Part shown: positions 55,048 to 64,000 of the stretch, piece after piece
How positions within the stretch are numbered: the stretch's first letter is position 1
Layout: the number at the start of each line of letters is the position of its first letter
Assembly (NCBI GenBank): GCA_964035575.1
Contig: OZ037913.1
Coordinates: forward strand, 1,178,001 to 1,242,000
DNA: 64,000 nt
DNA from: Rhynchopus sp. YZ270_cl-10
Taxonomy: Eukaryota > Euglenozoa > Diplonemea > Diplonemida > Diplonemidae
Reading direction: 5' to 3'
Notes under the pieces: model-generated
What the model was told of the DNA's origin: nothing
Seen by the model: the letters and a program-made list of their open reading frames with translations, nothing else
The model's database searches: none
Translations under genes and position numbers: made by a program

Positions 55048-57153
55048 AAGATCGCGTTTATTTTTTGAAGTATTTTTCTTTTTTCGCGTTCGCAGGTCAG
55101 TCGGCACCTGCATCAATACCTAACATTTGTTTTTGCCACCTATTTTTTTTTGAAATAAACAAAGGAAATGAGAGAAAGAACGAGAAACTTAACTGAATTA
55201 TAAGAAAGTACAGTAGGCTGATGAAGACACGGCCTTACTTGTGTTGCGTTTCCAAATCGGTTCAGAGGGGATATCTGAAAGGGAAAACGTTTTTATAAAG
55301 TGGGGTGGAAAATCATCCAAAGATGGGTTCGCTTGATAAGTTCATTTCATGGCTACTTTGTTATAAGATTTGCACAGTGCATATTCTTTCAACATAAGTT
55401 CTTTGTTTTGTTTTTGTCTATTTAGTGAGTCTATGGAGGCGTTTTTACTCCTTTGTGTCTAGAAGAGAACAAAAAGCAATGAAAAAATGTGCGCCCGTGA
55501 GGTTCGTTCGTTTTTCAATATTTTCTTCTTTTTTATCCTTGAGAAAAACACTGTGAGGTGGTTTTTTTTCATCAAAGCAATTTATCTTTATTTTCCTCAG
55601 CCTGTCTTTCCCTTTACAACCTGTGTGGCGGATTTCCCCCCTGTGTCCCTCATTTTTTTTACCCGCGAAATGCTCGCTTAGAATCTTTCACTTTTTTTTT
55701 TTGACTATTTTTTAGAAGCTTTTTTCGGTATTTTCCCTCAGACTGGGTATGACTTTATAATTTTGTAGAAAAAAAGCCGTGCACAAGAGAGGCACGTTCA
55801 TCCTTCAAGTTTTCTTTGTCTATTTGGGCCTACTTCCGGCAAAGAATTTGGTACCTGTGTCCACAGAGGCGTTTGCACTTTTCGACTAAATTGACTCTTT
55901 TGGTTATGTACCAAAGGTACACTGTCACGAGAGGGCTTTGTATTTCAACTCTACTTTTTTTTAAACTCACTGCGACCCTCACCACGGCAGGGCACCACCT
56001 GCCCATAGAGTAGTAAAGGAGCATCTGTCTCCTCAGTACATTTCTGTATACATATTTTTTGGAGGGCTTTGAGGCTGTGCGGGACAAACATTGGGGGCGT
56101 ATTTAGTGTATTTGTGTGAGGTGATTTATTTTCTCTTATTTGCCCATCTCTTTGTAAAGATGCGAGACATACTCATATGTTCTCCTTTTGTCTCCCACCA
56201 TGCTTGAATGATGTGTCAGTGTCATATGAGGTGCACTGTTCACACCATGCTCTTCTGTGTGTGCAAAGAGTTGTAGTGTGCGGGTTTCTTCTCTTTGTCT
56301 GTCCCCCAAAAGAGTCTAAGACACCCCTTGAAGCACTCTCCTGTGCTACTCTCCTGTCCCCCCCATCGGGAGTCCCCCTTCTCCCTTTTTAACCGCAGCG
56401 AATCGACCGAACGAACGATTTTTTTTTTGGAGTAACAATATAACGTTTACAGGCACCATAAAGAACAGTAGACTACTGTAGTGCATAAGACGACCGAAAG
56501 GCGCGGCGACACGCCCTTTATAAAAAAAATAAGAGAGACATTTAGAAAAGAGTTAACGTAAACAATAATTGGGGTAGACTTTAGTAGACCTGCACTTAAA
56601 AAGCTGTGCAAAAATGGGAGCAAAAATAAAAAAAAATTGGAGAGGGGGGGAAAAGTGAGGAAAATAAAAAAGGCACCCCACCCCTTCCCTTTTAAAGTGT
56701 TACGAAATATCGGGGGGGTCATGGGGGGAGAGCAAAACGCGTGCCCATCTGTGCGATCGCTGGCACCCCATGCACATGCAAGTTTGGTACATTTTTGTGA
56801 ACTCACCTCTTCTATTCGCAATAGACATCCCGAAAAACTCGGCAATTTCTCTGTTTCTCTGAAGTCCAAAAGGTCTGCCATGTGCTTTCGGAGGTGGTAG
56901 ACATCCCACTCCTCTCTTTTCATTCTGAGAGCCCCTTTTGTCCAATTCTGTACCTGCTGATGCTGATGCTGATGCTGATGCTGATGCTGATGCTGATGCT
57001 GATGCTGATGCTGATGCTCTGCAACGACTCCAAAAGAGAATTATCTTCCATCTTACAAACTGTCATCTGAACGTACCACCCATCACCCCACATCACCCAC
57101 TCACTAACCACACATCAACCAGGTGATCTCTCTCTTATCACAAATAGTAAACA
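55048..57153. other. Intergenic region upstream of eS30
   Basis: 2.1 kb of AT-rich sequence without a credible gene. It contains two different versions of the recurrent intergenic motif (55850-55890 and 55915-55950) and a TGATGC microsatellite (56955-57017). Just before eS30 is a CA-rich leader (ACCACCCATCACCCCACATC). Confidence 0.6.
56955..57017. repeat. TGATGC hexamer microsatellite
   Basis: About ten perfect 6-bp units, about 140 bp upstream of the eS30 start codon, so probably in or near its promoter. Confidence 0.95.
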
Positions 57154-57348
57154 ATGGGAAAGGTCCACGGATCCCTTGCACGTGCCGGAAAGGTGAAGAA
57201 CCAGACCCCTAAGGTCGCCCCCGCAGAGAAGAAGAAGAGATGCGTCGGCCGCAGCAAGAAGCGCATCCAATACAACAAGCGTTTCGTGAACCAGACTGAG
57301 GGTAAGGTGTACAAGCCGAACACCCAGCCCCTGGGTAAGCTCGGATAA
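57154..57348 (+). CDS. RPS30: 40S ribosomal protein eS30 (RPS30)
   Basis: 64 aa, strongly basic and single-exon. [19 protein letters not shown], the EKKKR stretch and the [14 protein letters not shown] core are diagnostic of eS30, a small-subunit protein at the mRNA/decoding side of the ribosome. In animals the protein is made as a fusion with a ubiquitin-like domain (FAU). Here the frame starts directly at MGKVHGS with no fused ubiquitin-like part upstream, as in yeast and plants. The C-terminal end ([15 protein letters not shown]) differs slightly from the animal form. The ATG is the first after a CA-rich leader. The short distance to the next gene's leader and the T-rich tract after the stop (57372-57390) suggest its own transcript. 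Confidence 0.96.
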   Translation: MGKVHGSLARAGKVKNQTPKVAPAEKKKRCVGRSKKRIQYNKRFVNQTEGKVYKPNTQPLGKLG

Positions 57349-57793
57349 GCCTGAGGCCAATGGTCCCAACGTTGTTTTTTTTTTGTTTTAGCAGACCCTC
57401 CCCCGTCCCGACGAGGCGCCTTTGTGTGCTTTCATTTTCAGTGCCTTTTTATTCGCTCGTTCGTAACACCACACCTGCTAACCCGCCTGTGATGTTTCCA
57501 GTTTCAAGCGTACATTGACCCTTTGCCCCAGGTAAAGAGAGAAAAAAAAATAGTAACTAATCCACAAAAAGTTGAGGCTTTCTTAGTACGCCGGCCATCA
57601 GCGTTGTACAATGGGGGGGAACGGAAAAAAAAAGCAAGAAAAAAACAAGAAAATATCATTCTCAAGCAAAGCGGATTCCACCCCCTGTATTTTTATAGTT
57701 TTAGACAACACCACCTTGAAGCCCTCTTCTTTCCCCCAACACGTTGCACCCACAGCCCCTTATCTGATATCATAAAAAAAGTTTTTTGCAAAA

Positions 57794-58439
57794 ATGGAGA
57801 TGTCCGCGTGCCCGATGTGCTGGGTGGTGCCTCTGTTGATCGTCATCGCACTGTTCTTGATGTTTAAGCCTAGCGCCGCTGTCGCCGACACAGCGGAGAG
57901 GGCCCCCAAGCGTGCTGAGTATGCCATTCCCCTTTACCTTTACCCTTTTCATAGTTTTGCCATGCTTTTTTTCGGGAAATTTTATCCACATTTTTCGTTT
58001 TTTTTTTGCTGATTGTTCTGTCTCTACTGAGGAGGTTGCGACCTGACTGCTACAAAGCCGCTTCACAACAGCCTCAATGTTGGTCAAAAGATGTGAGACT
58101 CTAATCTCCCCACTCCATTGTCCACTCTTCCCTGTTCTCTCTTTCTCAACGGTGTGATGTGAGGAAGCGTTCCAACTTTTCAATAATATTATCTCCCCCA
58201 TTTTTCTATTCGCGATTTTCCCCACCTCCGTTTAGAATCAACAGAGTGTGTACATCATTAAGATTTCTCAACCCCACTCTGTGGTCCACTCCACGAACTC
58301 TTCTCTCTTCTCTCTTCTCTTTCTCAACCCCACTCCCGCCCACAGCAGCAGCTCTGAGGAGGAGGAGCGCCAAAGCAGCGGCAACGAAGGCGGCATCAAG
58401 CGTCGTGCGAGACACGAACGCAGTCAGAGAACCGACTAA
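57794..58439 (+). CDS. Possible small single-pass membrane protein, 2 exons
   Basis: Exon 1 is 57794-57918 and exon 2 58346-58439, joined through a 427-nt intron (GTATGCC..CCCACAG), giving 72 aa. Residues ~8-23 (CWVVPLLIVIALFLMF) form one membrane helix or signal anchor. The tail is charged (SSSEEEERQSS, then KRRARHERSQ) and probably lies on the other side. The intron is much longer than others here and contains a dispersed segment (58150-58270) also present at 40938-41050, which could explain its size. I do not recognise a family. The alternative is that exon 1 or exon 2 belongs to something else; the frame match at the junction is the main support. Confidence 0.5.
58150..58270 (+). repeat. 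Dispersed segment shared with 40938-41050
   Basis: GTGAGGAAGCGTTCCAACTT, a diverged C/T-rich middle, then TTTAGAATCAACAGAG..TGTAC..TTAAGATTT occur in the same order at both places. It lies in the long intron of the small membrane-protein gene here and inside the inverted-repeat element there. Confidence 0.75.
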
Positions 58440-59715
58440 GAGCTTTGTTCTCTCACAAGAGCACACCAACAAAAAGGACTCAATGGGGATTCACGGGGAC
58501 GGGGGGTTTGGTTGCTTTCGATGTGTCTTGCGGATGTCGGAAACAACTAGGGATTTGCTTTTTTTGGGTATTGGGCATCACGTTAGTAAAATAAAAGGAA
58601 TGCTGCCATGTGGCAGCTACAGTAAGGGCATGAACAAAAAAAAAAGTGTGAAATCAGGAATATTTTTTTCTGTAGGGCGTGCCGTGTACGACTGTGTGTT
58701 TGGTTCTAGAGGGTGTGTAACAATGCCCCCCTCCTGTCTCTGCCAAAATGGTCAAAATTGCTTTTTAAAGGTTTATGCCGCGCAACGGGAGCCTGATAGC
58801 ATATGTCTGGCTCGTTGCGCGCTTTGCTTTTTCTCTTTGCAAATATCATTGTGTGTCTTCAAGACTTTGTTTAAGTGACGAAACACAGCTTAGTTTATCT
58901 TAAACCATTTTTCTTTCTCTTTTCTCTCTCCGAGGGCAAAGGCTGGGCCGAAGTCTTTTCGTCCATCTCAGTCGTAACTTAAGCTCACTTCATCCTGCCG
59001 GAGGTGGGCGGTACTGCACTACCTGGGGCAGAGATTCTATATTAGGTACACTGTCATGAGATGACTTTGCATTTTTCAAGTCAACTTTATTTTATTTTGC
59101 TGACGGGTTCTATTATTGAACTTCTAGCTACCAGCCAACCACATTTTTGAATAATAATTGTTGTGGTGAGACCACGTCCTCAGAGGCGTCGTTCTGCTCA
59201 AACCAAAAAGGGGAATACGATAGAATAAAGGGGTAATAGGTTCAGGACAGCCTACCTCAATACAACCTCTGCAGAAATCATTGGTTTGTTTGTAATTTGG
59301 AGGATGAATGCTTCATTTTTTGAACAGTGGTGTGTTCAGTGCTATATGACTTGGTTTTGTGTGTGTGTTTTTGTATTTTTCTTTAAACCCATACTTGCAC
59401 CGTCCATTCCAAGTATGTAAACCTTGCCAAATAAATAGTAAATAAAATGTAAATGTGAGTAATTTTTTACAGTGTTCCCCCTTTCCCCCATAGGTTTTGA
59501 TTTGTGTATTAACCTCACACGAAGCCTTCGTTCCCCTCACAAGATCCATCACCTGACAGGCTACACACAGATATTTTTTGTTCACATTTTGTTCATTTAC
59601 ACAGCCTTTTGCACCCTTGGCTATTTGCACTACCAATACGCTCCAAGGGGATAAAATGAAGACGTTGCAGCGGTAATATTGGGGTCATTTCTGTTTGAAA
59701 AAAAAAGAGGTCAAA
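58440..59715. other. Intergenic region
   Basis: AT-rich; the longest frames are poor in coding character. Contains two copies of the recurrent intergenic motif (59044-59086 and 59164-59204). Nothing else recognised. Confidence 0.55.
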
Positions 59716-62202
59716 ATGGTGCCCGACAAGCGTATAGGGTCCATAGAAGAGATCCTGCACACAAATGAGATGACAGTGTCCAACATTTTGGTATGACATA
59801 ATGTGTTCTGTTCCTTCCTACCCGCATGTGTGCAGTGTGGCACCACTAAAAAAACGCTCAAAAAACGCTCAAAAACGTACAGGGACGACTCAAAGATGTG
59901 GAGCTGATGCTTTCGCAGAAGGCACGTGGCCAAGCCTCTGCCGAATCAGTCAGCATGTTAGGTGGCGAGATGATCACATCTAAACAGCGTCTCGAGGTAT
60001 GCACATACACGCCTTTAGTTCCCCTGCTAAGCATATGTGCTTAGGAGTAGGATGTATTTGAAGTTGGGAAATGGCAGCATCCCTGATGCTGAAGAAATGT
60101 AAGTAAGTAGTGTTCATCTCGCAATGTGGTAGACACTTTGACATTACCAACAAACGCAGCATTTGGAAAGGTCTCTGAACTCAGGCATTCAGCGTCTTGA
60201 GGACAACATCACGAAGCAGGCGAGGCAGACGGGCTTGCAGTCCTCCCATCTCGCGACTGAGGTATGTTCGCCACACCTTCACACCTTCACACCTTCACAC
60301 CTTCACACCTTCACACCTTCACACCTTCACACCTTCACACCTTCACATCACCTGCAGGCGTCAAACGAGGTAGGCGAGATGCGCCAGCACCTATCAGAGG
60401 TGGCAGGGGAAATCAAAAAGCTGGACACTGCACTGAACGACGAGTCGCGCTACGCAAAGCAGGTCGAACACGACTCTCGCCACGCATTTGACTTGGTGAC
60501 AGCGCAGTTCGCGTCGCAGAAGGAGCAACTTCTAGGGCACCAGCAGAAGCTCGAGAGCACGATAAAGCTCATTTCCATGGAGGCGCAGGAGCGCGAGTCT
60601 CTTGCGCTCTCTGTCAAGCAAGCGTTTGAGTCCTCACTGTCGACACTCACGGAGCAGAACAAGACGTACGTCCAGAGCGAAGTGAACAAACGCGTGCAGC
60701 TCACCCAGGACATCGTTGCTGCGTTCAAGAAGCTGCGCGACGAGATTGCTGCAGGCTTCCAGCGTTCCATGGACGGCCAGCAGGAGGCGGAAACTGCGCT
60801 GAAGTCTGTGGAAGCCATTCTGCGTGCTGAGATCCGTGGGCGCATACAAAGCAACGAAGCGCATGCGAAGCACGTTACCAGCATCGACCACCGCACTGCG
60901 AGCGACGCGCAGATCCTTGTCGAAGGGCTGCGCGAGCTGGACGCTAGCCTCGCTGACACACGGCGCAGTCTCTCTGATTCGTACCGTCCGCAGCTGGAAC
61001 AAGTCGCGGGGCGTGTGTACGAGCTGCAGGAGAGCCTCTGTGGGACAAACAAGGCTGTGCGAGACATGCAGGCAGCTGTCTCGGACTCAGCGTCGCAGGC
61101 AAGAGACGCGACGCAGAGCCACCTTGTGAACGGTCAGGCGCTGCGTGCAGACGTGAACCGCATGCTCTCGCAGGAGGTCGACACGTTGCGTGAGAAGCTC
61201 AGCGTCTCGGACACTCACATCGCAGAGCTGCGCAGCGACAACAAAACACTGCGTGACGAGCTCGACACACTACGCTCAGTGGTGCAGCGCATCGAAGTCC
61301 AGTCCGAGGATGCTGTCGGCATCCTTTCGCGGGAGCTGCACGAGACAGTCACCGTCGCATCCTCTGAGCGCGAACGTCTCGTCGTGCAAATGCAGAAGGC
61401 CCTCGAGAACGAAAGGGACCAATGGGAAACAGTAGCAAAGCGCCTTCAGGACGACGCTACACGTCGCGCAAAGTCCGACAAAGAGCAGTTCAAACGCCTC
61501 AAAACCGACGTGCGCCATCTGACAGAGGCGAAGTTGGGAGCACATTCCCCCCAGCAGCACACCCAAGACCTGATGACAAGGAGTGCAGGTGACGACCTCA
61601 GGAACGACGTTGATGAGCTGTTCGACTGCGTGGCTCGTCTCGACCTTAACAGGCAGGCACACCCAGCCAACAGCCCGCCGCCCGTTGCGCCCTCGCGACG
61701 TCGGAACGTCAAATACTCAGAACTTCTTTCCAAACCCGAGACTGCGAACATATCACAGTTTGTTGAGGCTCTTAGGTCCTGTGAAGACAGAAACGACACC
61801 CAAACGAAGCAGATTGACGCGATTGAGGAAGAGCTTGTGAGCCAGCTTGTCCGCATCGAGAAGGAGGAGCAGGTACGTGTGCAGGAGACACATCAGCTGC
61901 GTGCTGTTGTGGAGCGTCTTGCAGTGGCGGCGGAGGTGAACCACGCTGCAGGGTACCAGACGCAGATTGACGAGCTTAGGGGCAGCGCCATTGCTGGGGT
62001 GAAGGCGACGGACAAGAAGGTTGCTGACGTGCGCACACTTCTCGAGCACCAAGTGCGTGGCTGCAGCAAAGCGCACAGCGACCACCACAGACGCTGCAAC
62101 GAGCACGACAAGGACCTCGCCGCCCTCGATGCGCAGTGCAAATCCATGCAGGAGGAGATCAAGTCGCACGCAGGCTTCCTCGACAGCCTGCAGGGCGAAT
62201 GA
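59716..62202 (+). CDS. Long coiled-coil protein, 4 exons
   Basis: Exons: 59716-59790, 59883-59996, 60160-60261, 60358-62202; about 711 aa. All donors are GTATG and all acceptors CAG. After a short N-terminus (VPDKRIGSIEEILHTNEM) nearly the whole protein is rich in Glu, Gln, Lys, Leu, Ala and Arg with heptad-like spacing (for example RLEDNITKQARQTGLQ, QKEQLLGHQQKLESTIKLI). There is a Pro-rich break near residue ~500 (SPPPVAPSRRR). No membrane segment or catalytic motif was seen. It probably builds cytoskeletal or flagellar-root fibres. The first 300 residues recall SF-assemblin/giardin-type striated-fibre proteins, but that resemblance is only general. The third intron is made largely of an 8-bp tandem repeat. 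Confidence 0.82.
60276..60347. repeat. CTTCACAC octamer array inside an intron
   Basis: About nine units of CTTCACAC fill most of the 96-nt third intron (60262-60357) of the coiled-coil gene, just before the acceptor CACCTGCAG. The pyrimidine-rich unit may double as the polypyrimidine tract. Confidence 0.9.
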
Positions 62203-62342
62203 CAGGCCTTTGCATTTCTTACCCCCCCCGCCAGTTTATTTTGTTGCCTTTTTGTACACCTCAGAAGAAGCCTCACATCTCTTTTGCAAGCCTCTTGCCG
62301 TTACTCCCGACATCAGAACATCACATCCCTCTAGGACACACA

Positions 62343-63459
62343 ATGTATTTCACAACACAAAAACGATGGCGCATGGCGTACAAGTTCTACGAAGATCAGA
62401 TGCGTACTAGCATCCCGAGGTCCAAGGCCTCTGCTACCCCTAACTTTGTCGAAGATCCATCCGTCACCACCGTCGACATGCGCAAGTTTAATAAGGGGTT
62501 TTCGTCTCAGTTTTACCATACTGACAACATCGGGCAGGCTGCTCAGTTCATACAGGTACGTACACCCTGAAGGATCCCCTCTTCCCTTACAGCCCACCAC
62601 CACAGGCAGGAGATCTTCCCAAGCCTCCTGTTGTTACAGAGGAGCTCACAGAGTATGGGACTTTTCTGCACGCTTGCATGGCGAGGTCTTCAGGTTTGTC
62701 CTTGAAGCCTCAGAAGAAGGAGGAGGACGGCCCTCCGGAGGAAATTACCACGGAACAAAAGATAGCAGCGGCAAAGGCAATTGAGCGCAAGGCGCGTTCG
62801 CTTGGGTCAATCAACCAGGACGTGGCGACGACGTTGAGCGAGTCGGACAGAGAAGTGGCGTTGGAAAAGTTGATGAAGGCGTCCTCTATGGAATCTCCCA
62901 GCTACGGAAAACTGACGGATCCTGAACTGCCAGACAAGGAAGTCATGCGGTCGGCAAGGGACAGGATGAACAAAATCGCAGCACCAGTGTTCGAGGAAAC
63001 TAGCGGACACACTCCATCTGAACGCAGAAGGAACTACGAGAAGGCGATGGAAGAATGGGAGACGAACAACATCATGTCCCCAGAACTGAAGGGCAGGAAC
63101 GACTTCTACCGCAAACGCAGGCAGGAGGGTGCGCCCATACTAGACGAATGGTCCACGTATGTCGCATTTTATCAGGGGAAAATGATGTCACCCATACCCT
63201 ATCTGAGCTGTTGCTTATTCTTGTGATAAAGGTCATCTTCTAGTTTTTTGTTTGTCAAACAGCCCTTTTAACCCTTTTTATCCACAGAGACAACGAAGCG
63301 ACTCACAACGCTGGGCGGAGTACATTTATGAACCACTACCTTTCGCAGCCGGGGTGGACACCTGGGAACTTTAGCGCGATGTACAGCGCACTGAAGCACG
63401 GCAAGCAGACGCCTCTTGTAGATGCAAACGAAATGACAGGTCCCACGTGGCAATTGTAG
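62343..63459 (+). CDS. Hypothetical protein, 3 exons
   Basis: Exons: 62343-62555, 62606-63156, 63288-63459; 311 aa. The donors are GTACGT and GTATGT and the acceptors CACAG. The protein is soluble and charged, without signal peptide or membrane helix. Notable stretches are YFTTQKRWRMAYKFYEDQM at the N-terminus, a Lys/Glu-rich middle (KPQKKEEDGPPEE, TEQKIAAAKAIERKARSL) and NHYLSQPGWTPGNFSAM near the end. I do not recognise a family. An upstream acceptor (CTTACAG at 62592) is also possible for exon 2. The start is 140 bp after the preceding coiled-coil gene, so the two may share regulation, though each has its own leader. Confidence 0.8.
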
Positions 63460-63643
63460 ACGGTCTGAGCACCATCTTTTTTTCTAGCATATTCTTGCCA
63501 TCTATCTACACTTTCCAACACAATTTGAAGAATGAACGCCCCTTTTCCCACTATTTTCTTGCCTTCACCATCCGCCCCACACCACCAACCCTCCGCACCA
63601 CAAACCCGTCTCAGGAACTGGCCACTTGGGGGTTATTTTTGGA

Positions 63644-64000
63644 ATGTTGCGGCGAAATGTGACACTGTTGCTAGAATCGATGCCGAACGGTGGTGTGATC
63701 CCTGGGCACACGACCAGGAACGTGAAAGACTTGGGTGGCCGTCCTGAGGGGTATGACTTTGAGAACCGTGGTGTCACTGGAAGGCGTAATGCCAGTGCAC
63801 AGGCTGTGGCGACACATATTGGCGGGGGTTCTAGTTCACGGACCCGGAACGCAGTGTGGCACGAGCATAAACTCGACCTGCCGAACCTGACATCGGGCAT
63901 GGAGCACGACTTTGCGATCTCGTTCCCAAACCCGCTGCGCCCAGGAAAGTGCTACTCATGGGACCACAACCACATGGAGCAGGAGGCGTTCATGATGGAG
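63644..64000 (+). CDS. Hypothetical protein, partial, runs off the right end
   Basis: An open frame of 119 codons from ATG 63644 to the edge. The composition is protein-like (PNGGVIPGHTTRNVKDLGGRP, WHEHKLDLPNLTSG, KCYSWDHNHMEQE). No family is recognised. The true start may lie in an upstream exon: CCCGTCTCAG at 63604-63613 is a plausible acceptor, and a frame starting ATGAACGCCCC at 63532 is open in a different phase. Confidence 0.6.
   Translation, partial: MLRRNVTLLLESMPNGGVIPGHTTRNVKDLGGRPEGYDFENRGVTGRRNASAQAVATHIGGGSSSRTRNAVWHEHKLDLPNLTSGMEHDFAISFPNPLRPGKCYSWDHNHMEQEAFMME

Noticed and set aside
58159-58878. 239-codon frame after the small membrane-protein gene
   Set aside because: It spans the proposed intron and exon 2 in another frame and then low-quality AT-rich sequence; composition is not protein-like.

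Overview
The window is nuclear DNA from a unicellular eukaryote (protist). Several genes are interrupted by short spliceosomal introns (45 to about 170 nt, one candidate of 427 nt). Nearly all donors read GTATG and most acceptors end in CACAG or CAG. Coding regions are GC-rich at third positions; intergenic DNA is AT-rich with long A, T and C runs. The genes I recognise (a UBR-box E3 ubiquitin ligase and ribosomal protein eS30) are eukaryote-wide, so they do not fix the lineage. The style would suit an intron-bearing free-living excavate-type flagellate, but that is a guess. Every gene I can support is on the + strand.

Left flank (1-10.4 kb): an 8-exon UBR1-like N-recognin (1298-6878), then an ankyrin-repeat gene (8170-10418) with an internal 594-bp block duplication and one frameshift. 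A deleted copy of that gene's 5' end lies just downstream.

Middle (about 10.9-34.5 kb): a gene-poor island of palindromic and terminal-inverted-repeat elements inserted into one another. Their arms or loops carry short-unit tandem arrays (5-8 bp, almost all built around GTAC). Several insertions can be dated relative to each other, and two or three have clean target-site duplications (TAAGT, TATACGG, TTTAAC). One of these also has an 'empty' copy of its target elsewhere in the window. A 200-N assembly gap (20947-21146) lies inside. The island is bounded by two accessory genes, the ankyrin gene and a small gene at 34917 with an acidic stretch and a zinc-ribbon tail. These two share about 120 bp of upstream DNA.

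Right flank (34.9-64 kb): the small acidic protein gene; a 1130-aa coiled-coil / Ig-like-repeat / PDZ protein (36620-40012); a roughly 4100-aa ankyrin / PDZ / filamin-type protein in seven exons (42115-55047); eS30 (57154-57348); a possible small membrane protein (57794-58439); a coiled-coil protein (59716-62202); an unknown 311-aa protein (62343-63459); and a gene running off the right end (63644 onward). The large repeat-domain and coiled-coil proteins look like cytoskeletal scaffolds, with the ubiquitin ligase and eS30 as housekeeping neighbours. Intergenic stretches carry a recurrent motif of about 40 nt and several small dispersed repeats.
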